Positions 1 through 13,500 of a stretch of DNA of 64,000 bases are shown here, one piece after another; within the stretch, counting starts at the first letter, position 1; every line of letters begins with the position of its first letter. The DNA is from Strix aluco. Its lineage: Eukaryota > Chordata > Aves > Strigiformes > Strigidae. The position numbers and the translations under genes were made by a program. The notes under the pieces were generated by a model. It was not told the DNA's origin. It ran no database searches and saw only the letters and a program-made list of their open reading frames with translations. The DNA is taken from assembly GCF_031877795.1 (NCBI RefSeq), contig NC_133935.1, positions 82,303,748 to 82,367,747 of the forward strand, read 5' to 3'.

Positions 1-3000
1 GCAGATGATTTAGCCACCACCTCAGCTATGTAGCATTTCTTTTGGAAATCTTCACCTCTATACTCTACTTAGCAGCAGTAACTCTAGTAACATGTCAGAG
101 TCAGCACTGATTCTGGGTTGGAAGTGTCCTAGCAGTCTTGATATGCAAGTATCCAAACGAAAGACAGAAAGGCAGCAAGCACACGTGCTCAGAAGGGATG
201 GACAGGAATATTCTCTAAAGGAGAACTTTGTCCTGTGCAACAAGACAGACCTCTACCCCCAGCAGGATCACACTGACTTACAGTAACACCCACGGAAGGA
301 AGGCATGGAAGCACAAGGAGGAGTTACTATTCTTTCACATACACAATATTCCTCTTGGAAAAGTCATTTTAATATTGCAAAACATTGGGAGAGGAGGGCT
401 TTTGTCTACTTCAAACACTGCTCATGATGAACTTAATTCCTGCAAAGACCCTGGTCACAGTTCCTGAAACCCAGAAGTGAGAGTACACATCTTTTGTCAG
501 AAGACAGCCATAAACCTCTTTTTTTTTTTTTTTCCTTTGTTCTCCTTCACCCATGGTGTGGCCAGATTGAGCTCTGGCTCACACACACATTCACAGTTGC
601 AAAAAGAAAAGTTATTAAATTGATACTAGCCATTTAAAAAAGTCACTTCCCTCCTCCAAGGAGGTTGCATGCTACTGAGACACAAAGAACAAAACTGCAC
701 CTCCCATCAGCCACCGTTTCATTGGTTTTATCCCAGTTTAATAGATTATTTATCAGATTTGTGCAAGACAGTTACCTCTAACACGAAGGGGAGGAAAAAA
801 ATAAAAATCACAGCAACATATACACACAAAACAAGATACACAAAATAGAGCTAAATTTATATACTGGTTATTAGCAGCTAGACTCTTTAACTTCATTTAG
901 TACATGGCTTTACTTACTACAGTTTTAGGCACAGAGAAGAATTTACCAGTAGGCTATTTGCTATAATGAAGGGCCACAATGAATACCTCGTTCCAAGTCC
1001 TCACTGGGCAGAAATCGGTTTTACCTAATGAAGATCTAACTGTCACTTCCCACAGGTTGAGGACGCAGCCCTGCACAAAGGATGAAAAAACATGATCCAG
1101 CTAATTCAGCATACTGCAACTTTATACTTTAGATATTAAACATCTATATTTTTTTTTTAAATAGGGTTATGTTACAGAGTTATTGAATAGGACTGAATTT
1201 CAATGAAGCAATTAGTGCCAGGGTTGGGGTTTTTTTTTCCCCCGTTTGCTTAGTATGGACTCAAACTGTAAACAACGCAAAGAACAACTGGCAAGAAATG
1301 ATTAGATGTGAAGATTGCTTTGAACACACTTCACATTTATAATGAAGAATATGCTTTAACAGGATTTAAAAGCACAAACGTCATGAAACATTTAAATTCA
1401 CTTAGCAGGTTATGTTAATAAATTATCCACATGTAGTACTCCACTCCAGGCTGCCCTGAAGCAGGTGCTTGGATGTATTTTATGTGCTTCCTTGTCTTTC
1501 TGATTTAGGACTACAGACTCAGGGCCCAGCAAAATAAGTATGCGCTTTACTCGCAGCATACAAGCAGCCTTTTTTGTTCCAGCAGCACTTCTCACATTCG
1601 ATTATGCATGCGTAAGTGCTTTGCCAGACTGAGGAATGGCCACATATTTTAATTACTGATTGCTTATGTATAGTATGCCTGTCACAATGAGGAACATGAT
1701 CACTTACCCAGTGAAAAGGCTGAAAAGAATAACTACATAACAGAACCAGCCAGATACCATAACAACACAATTAAAAATTTAAGCAGCAAGCAGATAATTT
1801 AAAAAAACAACCACAACAATAAACCCCCCAAAACCCAAAAAACGTTAACTTATGAGGCAGGTTGAGAATGACGCAAAGATTCTTCCTTCACGACAGCTTC
1901 ATTTACAAGTACAGCTCAGCAAGTTTGAAATACTTTATCACAAGAACTACAAACTTGTTTATCACAGTTATGTCAGAGCTCCTCACTGAAGGGTGTGTCA
2001 GTTTCTATTATAGCCACTCCCCTCCTCTTCTCCGAGGTTTATTACTCAGCTGCTTGGGAAAAAGAGGGGATTGCTTGAGGCTTTAGAAAGTGCAGAGAAT
2101 AAGTGAGTTTTTCCCTTTAGAAAAAAACAAAACACTGAGAACTCTTAAACATGCAGGAATAACAACAAGAAATTTAGAGAGTCTGAAGTTTGGCATTTGA
2201 TTTTAAAATGGCTATTCTTGATGTTTTCAGGTGTACAAAAAGGGAAGGGAGTTTTAATGTGGAAGAGCAGCTTTGCCATATTAAAAAAAAAAATCATACC
2301 AACACACAAATACATTTTGGGACCATCTTTAAAAGCATTGAACAAAGGCAAAATAACGCCAACTTGGACCATTCAGGAGCAACGTGCTTTTACATACAGC
2401 TCTCTCCTGTAACTCCACTTAGCCTGCAAGAATTTTGGCTGTAATTTTTGTTATGCATTGGCAGGGTAGAATCAAATAAGGCTATGAACAGAGGATTATG
2501 AGGGCTGTCAAACTACGGGATGATTTTAGAAGTAACAGAACTTACAACTATTCAGTGTAGTACAGCTATTGTTCAAAATGTAACAGTTTCTTCACAGGAA
2601 CCCTAACATAAGACTTTTGACATGCGGTTCTCGCATTTGGTTCAAAGTTAACTTGTTCCTATGGCTTCTCCGCTATAAGATTGTCACTGGTACAGAACAG
2701 TTGGGGTCACAGATTGTCAGGAGTCTCTTTGGCTGTCAGTGTGAAAACCAGTGCATGGTGCATATCCTTGAGGCTTATCTGGTGCCTTTCACTGGACACG
2801 TAGGTTGTTAGAGCGTGACCAAGAAGCAGGTGGCTGGGAAGAAAGGCAAGACTTCAGGTGAAGCAGCAGAGTGATGCAGTCACCCACTCAAAGCTTGGGC
2901 TGCTCTGTCAAGGAGAAGGTCAAAACAGAAATCACCCTCTGTACAGTCTTGAGTCAAGTGGGCACAGAGCAAGGAAGCGGAAGACTCCACCACTGGTAGG

Positions 3001-3526
3001 GAACAAAGCCAAGCCAGATAATACAGACAACAAAAAGTCACAGAAGTGTGCCACGCTGGTCAGAAATTTCAGTTTTGACATTATCTCAAGCTCCCACAAA
3101 CAGACACATGCACGTGGGCATGACAAACAGTGCTCTCTGTTTTGGCCTAAGAGCAAAAGGAAGATTTGAGCCATTTGGTTTGCTATGTACAACAATACTG
3201 CACTGTACACTTCATTAACGAGATGCTGTCTGCTATAGTCCAGCATTACTTAAATAAAATTCCTCTGAGTCAAAGAGCAACAGATGAGTATCTCTGTAGG
3301 AAGGAGAGCTGAAACCCACTGCCATGCATGACCGTACGTGGTGCCAGTCCTTCTGGGATAAACATAAGCAATCATTCCACAGTGTCTAGTGCCTCCTTAG
3401 CTTGCCTGAAGCAGAGAACTTCCCTTTTCTTCTTCCAATCCGTTTGATCCCAATCCTGTTGGGACTATTCTAGCACAAAGCCATGCTACGACTTTCCCCC
3501 CTGTTGCCACAACATTCCCATCTGAA
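1..3526 (-). other. PROSER2: PROSER2 3' untranslated region and downstream flank
   Basis: This is the sequence after the PROSER2 stop codon on the minus strand. I see no coding exon in it. The short open frames on both strands have no recognisable protein features and look like chance. The 3' UTR probably runs from 3526 to about 2010-2030, judged from the only canonical AATAAA I found on this strand. Everything below about 2000 would then be intergenic. Several ATTAAA variants (plus-strand tttaat near 367, 737, 1647 and 2253) leave room for other ends. Confidence 0.5.
2038..2043 (-). terminator. PROSER2: candidate poly(A) signal of PROSER2
   Basis: AATAAA on the minus strand (tttatt on plus), about 1.49 kb after the stop codon. 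I found no other exact AATAAA on this strand between the stop codon and the window edge. A downstream GU-rich element is not obvious, so cleavage here is a prediction only. Confidence 0.4.
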
Positions 3527-4518
3527 TTACGCAGTCTCTTTCAGTAGCCCCAGTTTCCGAAGTGCCTCTCTCCTTGCTTCTTCTGTTGAGCCGCGGCCAG
3601 AAAACTTTACCGTTACCCCTTGGGATCGAAATCCTGAAGGTCTAGGCAGCGAACCTGATCTCCTCCTCATATCCAGGTTCAGACTAGGTTGTTTATAATC
3701 ATTAAAATTTTTTGCTGGGTTCTGCTGCGCGCTGCTGACCTTGTTAGCAGCAAGAGCTACCTCTGGTTTGATTGTTACCGTTTTGCCCATAGGAAGGAAA
3801 GGGCTGGGCTCACTTTTTAAAATCTCATGGATGTTTTGATATCCATTGGGAACAGTGTCTGCCTGCTTGGGCTGCACATCAAGCTGCTGAGTGTTTGGGG
3901 CATGGTCCACTTGGTCCTGAGCTGGCTTCCCCTTAACTAGGCCAAGTTTTGTCAGGGCCTCGTATCGTGTTTGCTCAGAGGAGAGATCCCTTAAGGAAGA
4001 ACTTCTGTTACGTGACAAGAAATCACTTTTCTGCAGCTTCTCCTCCAGTTCAGCTGCCAGAAAAGCTCCTCCATTGATGTTGGCCAGCACCTGAGCTCTC
4101 CGCTCCTGGACATTAACTGCTGCTTTTGAAATAGTCTCATTGAATTCTTTGCCACTGACATTTGTTATGTTGATGTTGCTCGGGAACCGGTACAGTTTGG
4201 GTGCAGGTGCAGGAGGGTGCTTTGGAGCTGCAGAATAATCACCATTGACTACTGGGATCTTCTTCTTGTCCAAATTCCCTTCCTTGACGGCACTGGGGAA
4301 GCGCACCCTGTTCTCCGTCTGCTGCTCAGACATCTTCTGAGCCATGATGAGTGGAGTGGGGATAGAACGAAGCAACTTTGGATGCTGCACTGGAGGAGGG
4401 GGTAGAGGAGGAAGAGGAAGTGTCTCAGACATCGATGGCGGTGGTATAGGGGGATGTGGGGGAAGGTCAGCAGGTACAGCTGGCTTAGGGCTCTCAGTTC
4501 TCCACGTAGCATCCAACA
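3527..4518 (-). CDS. PROSER2: PROSER2 last coding exon
   Basis: The acceptor is a TTTTAAG-type AG at 4520-4519, and the exon opens at codon position 2, matching the single base left by the previous exon (G + TG = Val, residue 130). It codes for residues 130-459 and ends in TAA at 3529-3527. It holds the proline-rich segment and both copies of the R-x-EAL-x-KLGL motif (about residues 314-325 and 445-456). The polypyrimidine tract before the acceptor is weak, but protein similarity on both sides of the junction supports it. Confidence 0.92.
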
Positions 4519-7500
4519 CTTAAAAGACAAAGCATCAATAATGTCATTAAGTCTTCACACAGAGCAGAATACAAGGCTTTCTTTCACCTAGGATTAGCAA
4601 GCATCAGTGCTCCCCTCCCCCCAACTTTCTAACTCAAACTCAACCCACATTGCCAGAAGAAACTGTAACTGAATTACTAGCAATGACATCTTGTAGGCGA
4701 TGCTATAAGTTCAAATCACCATAACTACAATGCATTCACTAGAAGCCCTCTTTCTGCCATTCATTCACAATCTGCACATTAGCTTCACTGTGTTTCAATG
4801 GCTGCTTCTTCTGTAAGAGTTTTGCAATCCTTATTTTTTATTATAACAGCCAGGAAAGGACACATTACGTCCCACTGTATGTACTAGCTGACAAATCCAT
4901 TCTGCAAAAATGGAGAGAGCAAACTCTACAGGGTGAAGAAAACAACATGCCATACACTATTTTGTCACAAACTCATTGATAGGATCGTGTGCCTTTCAGT
5001 CCCACATGAAGTAACACTACAAACAATCTGCTATCTTAAAACTCTTAGAGAAAGTGTTAAGAGGTCTTAGAGAGAAGCAGAGCCTGAACACATTGATGAA
5101 TACTAGTCTGCCTTGCTGCAGTGACTCTGCATAACATTCAGTTCTGTTACAACTCAGTCACCAGGTAGGGGACTGAGATAGCAGTCCAACAACTTAATCA
5201 TATGCATGATCTCCATGAGGGGAAAACCAAAAAACAGAAAGAGTTCTAGTAACAGCAAGAATTTCAGAAATCCCACGTCAAATTAAAATCATGGTCCTTA
5301 AAAGTCGTGATGTGTAACAGATTAATCTTGAGGTAGTAAGGAAGGTACAGAATTTCTTTAGCTGTTTCTAATGAGAACTGGAACATGTCAGGGCTAGGTC
5401 AAAGGGAAAAAAACCACACTGTCAAGAAATACCACTACCTGGTTCTGTATCTCTGCTAGGAGGGCCTTCATGGTCGCTACTCTCAGGTGTTGACTGTACT
5501 AAGTCGATGATATCTTCAGTCTCTGAATGACTGGACACATTTTCTTCTGTTGACCTTGGAGACTGACAGTGGATGCCACTATCACGTAGGACCGGCTCCT
5601 CCAAGTCATCTTCTAAGGCATCTATGGTTTCCTCAAAAAACATGAGAACATCCTGCTCTTCATGAGTTAAGTACTTCAGACTTTCATCATCCTGTGGGGG
5701 GGAAAAAACCAAAACAAAACAAAAAACACAACAAAAAAGGGAAACATTAACACCCTACAGGTGAGTACTGGTAAGTACACTGACAGCAAGCACAGCACCC
5801 CTTTTTGAATACAGAAAGAGGAAGGATGAAACAGGCAGCAGTCACATCAGAAGCAACTCCTGCTTCCAGTTTCATCCCTTCCCAAAGAGGCATTCAGCCA
5901 CTACAATGCGGGGGGGGGGGGGGGGGGGGGGGAGGTAAGTCAGGAGTTTACAGGGCATTTATTTTGACTGAAGAACAACTAGTACTTCATCCTTGTTGTG
6001 GTTTAAACCCAGCTGGCAGCCAAACACCACACAGCCACTTGCTCACACTCCCCCACCCCCGGGGAATGGAGAGAGTTGGAGGGGTAAGGGTAAGGAGACT
6101 CATAGGTTGAGATAAAAATAATTTAATAATTAAAATAAAAATAATAATTATAATATAGTAATAGAAAATACAAACAGCAGGTGGTGATTGCTCAACACCC
6201 TCTGACTGATGTCCAGCCTGTTCCTAGCTAGTGGACCCCAGAGAAGAGAGAATCCTGAAACCACCATCCTGAAAACACGAGTGGAGCTTCCCAATCAGCC
6301 CTCACCTATATACTGAGCATGCCGTTATACAATATGGAATATTCCATTGCCCAATTTGGGTCCGTTGCTCTGGCTGTGCTCCCCCCAGCTTCTTGCATAC
6401 CTGCGCACTAGCAGGACATGAGAAGTTGAAAAGTCCTTCATTTCTTAGCAACAACTAAAGACATCAGTACTTTAATCAACATTCTTCTCATATCAAATCC
6501 CATATTGAATCCAAAACACAGCACTATTCTAGCTACTAAGAAGGGAGAAAAAACCCAACCAATTAGCTCTATCCCAGCCAAAACCAGGACAATCCTTTAA
6601 AGTACCTAACTTCAGTTCAGCAGAAAAGTGTCTATTTGAGTTGGACAGAACAAATTGTTAAGACATCATAAAAACAGACAAAAAAGCAAAAAACCCCACA
6701 CCTGTACCTTTACAAGGGTTAAGATAACTTCTTCAGGCTCCAAACTGGAGTAAGCTGTTTCAGTTGCTGTGTCAGGTTCAGGGACAAGGCTTGGGGAGCA
6801 GCATGAGAGGGACAGGGTGCATTCAGGACAGTCCAGCAAATGGGCCGATTCTCTTTTTGCTCTAGATCAAAGTGGGACTTGGCTTCTAGAGGTGGAGCTG
6901 GAGCTGAAATCTGGCTCTACCACCGCAATCTCTGAATTATCCGGAGTTACATGGTACATTACAATGAAGTAATAATAAGGACGGAGAGGGTTTCTAAGGA
7001 TTTTACCTTTGAGTTACAGAAAGGAAAAGTTTAGAGTAAGTAAGATTGTTCCCTAGCAGTAAAGTGCCTTAGGCTATTTTCTCCAGCAGGAAACAATCCT
7101 GTAGACCACAGGAGTGATAAATAGTCACTTGGATTATCCAGTCTTCATTTTCTATGAGTCACTGTTCTTGATTAACACAGTATCACTGTGAGAAGCTAGG
7201 CAGCAATGTGCAAACTCTTTTCCCTCCACCTACACCCTGGGAAACACTTTTCCAGAAGCTTGGAGATGACAAAGAATGATTAGGAAAGGCACTACATAAA
7301 GACAATGGATACAGGAAAAACATTTCCCAAGAGAGCTGTGTAAATTCTGGAACGTAACTAAGTATTGTTGAAAAAGTAAGTGAGGTTTTCCCTTTTCTGG
7401 ATTGAATTTCTCTCCCACCAGGCATATCCTGGAAACTTTGCCATTAGTAACTTAACAAGAAGGCACCAGCAAAGCAATACATGAGAGTTTCCTTTCTCAT

Positions 7501-10500
7501 CTCTACTTTTCTCTTCTCCGAGGACATTGACTGTGCATGCAGGTAAGGTAATAAGGCTACTTCTCAATGGTGGATTGGGGAAATGTAGGTAAATACATAA
7601 AGGTATGCAGTGCAAATATCCAAGAGGTAGACATGTTCTTGCTAGGGCAGCACAACTTGCTTCAAGCTCACCGTGCCTGTTCAGATCACCTTACATTAGA
7701 TTAGAAGAAGCTGTGTGCAGCTCTATTAACTCCTTCCACAAACAAAGCTTTTATCCCCATCCCCAGCATTAAAAACAAGAACAGTGTACCTCTGTAGAAA
7801 AGTAATGCCTATAGATTAAGAACTATGAAGTGCTGCATTGTACCAAGTGGCAGTTAGTCTCTAGGCACTCAAAACACTACAGCTGAGAAAATAAAAGCTT
7901 TAGGGCTCTTAGTTGCCTTCTCCCGTGTGGCCTGTAGAACATTTTCCCTGTAAATAAATGAATGACATACAGAAGACAGTCACACTGCCTTTCAGCCACT
8001 CCTAGTCCAGACACTTCAAGACAGGTTTGCTTATCTGTGGCTGCAATCATGTGAACACAGCAGTCTTCAGTCACAGCTGGCAGAGTTTTCTGTTAAAACC
8101 AAAGGCTGAAGTCTTACAGGGAAATACAAAGTTGGTTTCAACAAGGGACTCAACTACATGCTACAACTACATTACTACAAGGAGCTCATGCTACAACTAC
8201 ATTTCTAGAGATTAGATTTACTGTCATCAGGGTGAACGTGGTTTGATGGCTGCGAGATGCACACAGAGGTGTGGGTATTCATTACTTAGTCCTACCATTC
8301 ACAGGGTACTGTCAGAATAAGTAACTTATTCCAGCTTGCAGCAACACTGCTATAAAAGTTTAAATTTGGATGCCATTTGCAATTGCCTATTTAAAGGACT
8401 AACTTCAAAGGCTGACGTATTCCACAGCTCGCACCCACCACATGGCAGAACTCAGTTTTCAAAGGCCAAGGAAAGTTTTACAGCTGCACTTGAGAAGTGA
8501 GAGACAGAAAAGCCTTCCTTTTTTTTTTCTTCTTAATGGATGTTGCAATCTCCTTCCTTCCCCACCCAAATACTCATATGGCTGCTGTGTCTAGTAGGCA
8601 AGAGAATGACAGGAAAGGAGCTGTTATTAGGTAGGCCCTAGCCGGGGCTGAACAGGACTCCAAGAAGCTTTTGTTGTGGGTGAGCTCATTGTATAAGCCA
8701 GACTTCCGCAGGCAAAACTAAAAAAAAAGCGGGTTGTGTTTAAGAAGTTCATAGTGGCAGCAGATCCAGACAGCGGTGCAGTACAGAAATGATTGCACCA
8801 CACTGTTTATGTAAAATAACAACTGCTCTCACATGAGCTTAACTCATTTGATCAAGAGATGAGCAAAACAGCAGGTGAATTGAAGCAAAGACTTTCAGAA
8901 GCCCTTGCTTTCATCCGTTTCTGTGCTGCAGGACTGAGCGCTTTTCCATGCCAGGTAAGATTTGCAGGAGGATTGGTCAGCAAAGCTCTGCCTGACTCAC
9001 CATCCCTCCTGGATCTTGCTGAAGTGAGCAGTTTCCCTTTAGGTGAAGGATCTGAAATGAGTAACCATCCCTTTGCAAATACATCTGTAGTAAACAGCAT
9101 ACCTAGATGTGAAAGGCCAACCTCCTCTAGGTTAGCACCTTGATCGCTTTCCTCATTAAGTTTCCCTTCAAGATGACCAATGTCACATTTCCTCAGAAAA
9201 AAAAAAACAACCAACAAAAAAGACAGCAGCTCTGGAGAAAGGACAGCATTATGGCAGTTCACCTTACTGACGTGCAAGGCATCCAGCCCAGTTAGAAAAC
9301 TTCAGGCAAAGCATGTTGCAGTTTGAGTCAAGGAAATAATCCCATTTTAGACAGTGAAGATAAACCTACTTAAGCTGGTCAAACCAAAGGAGCTCAGAAA
9401 TGTAAAGCAAGCAGTGACTTGCTTTACCACTGGTTTGAGAACAGTGCTGTATTAGAAAATACCCACTTGTATTACTTATAGTGGAGCTTTCAGAAAGCTG
9501 GGAGGAATTTTGTTGTGGTTAACTGATGCCAGTTTTAACTAAGGTTACCAAGTCTATTTCTAATTAGTTTATTTCTCACATATTTCAAGTACTGGAACAG
9601 TTCATATTCTTTCTGGGCTGGTTTTCCAGGCCTCCTGTCTCCTTGAACAATCTGTAGATTCTTTTCAGCTACTTGAGTTATTCCCCTCATACTTTCCACC
9701 AACTCCCTACTCTTAATACACAAACAAGACTCCCAAAACTAGAACTCACATACACCTAACACTACTGACTTTAAAGCTACTGTTAAAAGACAGTCTATAT
9801 TTGAAACTTGAAAATTGTGCCTTAGCTGAAGATTAAAAAAAACTGCTTGGACAGAAGAAATTTGGGATGCAAAGAGATGAAATAGCTGAGTATGCTCAGC
9901 TGGCATTAATATTTTAGATCTCTGTGCAGCCAAACAGTTCCTGCTTATGCCAAATAGGAAATGGTCTGTTATGATGGTGTTTGGTATAAAAGAGGAAAAA
10001 AGAAACAAGAAAATAAAAGAATAACAGAATCTGTTTCATAGAAAAGAACCCCTTCCTACCTGTCCAAAATAGGATTAATATCAAAAGGCCCACAATTCTT
10101 CACATGCATCTGAAGAAATTCTTAACATCACATCCAGACCTAGAATCCTAAAGCCAGCACAGCTTTGACAGAAACTGAACAGCAGGGGAAATCCCAAGAC
10201 ATCTGCAGTGGTAAAAAAAAAAGGCAAAACATTTTTCTGAAAACTGCTAGAGAACCAAACTTCAATTAGCAAAATACCAGGAGAACACCAGATTCAACTG
10301 ATTTATCATCAATCACTTGACAGTGCCAAAGAATTAAGAGGCACAGTTCCATGGGAGAGAAGTGACTGGATGTTTCTCAAAAAAACATGAAGGGAGCAAA
10401 CTGTTCTAATTTGTAGTAGAAAGAGACCCATATAGCACCACTCAGGCCTTAGCCTGTTAATAACAAGGCAGGCAGTTCTACCTGTAAAAAGAAAGGGGGG

Positions 10501-13500
10501 GAAAAAAAAGTCTTGCATGCAGGAACAGTATCAGAACAGGTACAGAAGCTTCAGCGCAGAAGAAAAAGGCAAGTACCTCTGATTATATTGACAGAAAGGG
10601 AAACAGAATGGATCATACTCCAGTGTTGCTTAAATTGGAAGCAAGTGAATTATAGATAAGAACAAGAACTACCACACAGGATCAGACCAAAAAGTCCATT
10701 TAATTCAGTAGCCTGCCTTCAGCCACCAGTAATGCACAGGACAGGGGAACAGGGCTGAGAAAAGAGTATTGCTGTAAATTGGATGGATTTATATTTTTCT
10801 TCCCTGCATCCTTCCAGTTTCCAGCAATACATGGCTAAAGGACTTCCCAGTTGCATCCGCATCGGTGTACTTAATAACCCTTAATGAGCTTTTCTAGCAT
10901 GAATTCATCTTATTGTTTAAGCCCATTTAAATGGCTGGCATTCGCAGCATTCTGTGGCAATGAGTTCCATAGTTTAATTGTGTGCTGTGTCAAAAAGTAC
11001 TTCCTTTACAACCCACTATCTGATGATTTCGATAATACCATTCCATTTGGTGAAGAAGACTATAATACTGAATGTTGTTTTCTTCACTTTATTAATATAA
11101 TTGTACCCATGTGCTTCATAATAGTTAGCAAAGCATATAATCAATAGGTCATATGTGAGGAAACAAGTTATCTAGAAGTATTTAAAAAATAAACTAGATG
11201 AACTGAAGTCATAAACAAATTAATTCTAACCTTTTAAAAAAAGCAAGCTAAAGCAGTGCAAGATCTAAATAAACTCTGAAGACATCTCTCTGGTTATCAA
11301 AGGTTGATCAGCTTAGAACTTCTTCGTTCCTTTAATTTCTATTTTAGAACAACATTGAGTAAAACTGGGAGACATTTCAGGCAAAAGCCACTAATGCTGT
11401 TTTTACAAAAATCAAGTAATTTTACACCGATCTCATTTCTCACAAGAGGGTTACTGACTTGGGCAACAGGTATAAGCACAAGATCTCATATACCTTGATT
11501 TGAAGGCTTTATGACATGGCTCCCCAAAATATACTCATAGATGAATAAGGAAACTGTGCCTAGATGAAGTTATTGCAAGGTACCTATATAACTGGGGGGG
11601 GCAGGGGGAAGATTGCTATTTTTGAGAAGTAGCACGATGTATCATAAATTGTATAATGAAACAAGACAAGTCCTGAACACATTTATGCTTATACCTCTAA
11701 ACTTTTGATACTTCACTAACAACAGTAGACAGTTAACTTAGTATTTGTTAATCCCCTTATGCCGGAAGACATTGGTGCAAGAACCAGGTACGACGGAATG
11801 AGACCTTCATGAGCCATATAAGTGTGCTGGTAGTCCATGATGAAATTAACTGATGAAATTCAGTTGAAAAACACATGAATATAGATAGAGTGATGAAAAA
11901 TGTCTGGCAACACAAGACAAAAGGAGTTGCAGGTCAATTTAAGTGCCATAAAGAGGAAAAAGAGTGCTGTTCAGGTATGCGAATGTCATCCTGGGATATA
12001 TTAACCAGGGTGATGAAATAACAGCACATCCTCATTTGGAATACAGAGTTCAGATTCAGTCACTGAACTTTGGAAAGGATGCCGCCACGCTGGACAGGGT
12101 CCAGAACAGAGCGAGGAGTGCTGAGAGTTTAGCTGCACAGGAAGGCTGGAAGAATGAAGCATGTTATGTTTTAAAACAGCAAAGAATAAGTGGGTGGTAG
12201 GCAGATGCAGCCCTGTGTGTATTTTAATATATAAGAAGTTGACCACCCATATCATTACAACAAATTTTCTCTACATGCACTGAAGGCAAGACAAGTGGAA
12301 ATCGGCTTTCTCAGTACAGAAACTCTAATCCAAGTATTCCTTGAAAAGTAGTAGAGTACAAAGAAACTGCTTCAGACGTTCAGGAACACCTGGCAGTGAG
12401 GGTTAAAGAGCAGAGCTGCCCACCTGCTGCAATAATCTTTATCTACCAGATCCTGCTTTGAAGTAGGACGATGCAGCTTGTGCACAGAGCACAAATTGCC
12501 TTCAGGATCTATATTCTCACTAGCACATTTTACAGCAAGGTCATTCCTTACTAGGAATCAGGCTCTTTACCCTACTCATGGTCCAAAACAACTGGTCCTC
12601 CAGCCCCTCCTCCCCTCTACTTCTTGCCCTCCTGGTAGGAACAGTGACTCTTATTTTTCCAAGTCATACTAATATCAATTCTCTTCCAAGTCATACTAGT
12701 ATCAATTTAAAATGGGTAAAGCATAGCATAGCTCTCTCCACACCCTGTAAGGAATGGCTTCCACCTGCCCAGAGACAGCTGTATCCACAGAAAGTACATA
12801 ACAGACATAAAAATTCTTCTCATTTTTTTGTTTATTATTTGGCAAAGTGCTTGGACATGATGAGACCTTGTAGTACAGTAAAGCCTGCAGAGTATCAGTA
12901 TTAAGGAGGAAAAAAACACATTCATTTTATGAAAGGAGTCTTTCTCAGAACTTTCCCTTGAATGTACCCGAAGTGCCGCTCATCATCACAAGACTCTGCA
13001 CACTCAAATTGCAAGAAAATAAGGTGGCAGTGGGCTAAGAGACACACAGTCCGTCCTTTTCCAGTAACTCCTAAAACCACATTGGAATTCCAGGACCTCC
13101 ATCAGAGAGGCGGGGGCAAAGAGATAACAATGTGATGCACTTAGAAAACAACATCTGTTGCATTTGAATTATCTGTACTGATCCAAAAAGGATAAAGGTC
13201 ATAGCAACTAATTTTTAGTCTCCAATAGACATCACAACTACAAAATAACCAGGTCAACCCCAAGTTAAATGGCTGAGTGTATGAAATAAGATACTGAGCT
13301 AGCTCAGTCTATTCACAAGATACTTGCTCTTGTCTATGTAACCAATGTGCAAAATGTCACCCATACTATACAAGGTGTCTGACAGTGACAAAACATCTTC
13401 AGTGACTGGGTATTAAGTCTTGTTAGAGCCACAGAGGAAGCCAATTTAAACCACTTGATTAGTGACCAAAAGAAATAGTCACTTGACCAAATTCTGGAGG

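Noticed and set aside
2932-3246. 104-codon minus-strand frame and its plus-strand counterpart in the PROSER2 3' UTR
   Set aside because: Leu/Cys-rich chance frames with no family match, placed after the stop codon.
4249-4530. 93-codon minus-strand frame overlapping the PROSER2 last exon
   Set aside because: Shadow frame of the real exon, whose phase is fixed by homology.
8852-9277. Overlapping open frames on both strands (141 and 94 codons)
   Set aside because: They lie in PROSER2 intron 2, resemble no family and look like chance openings.
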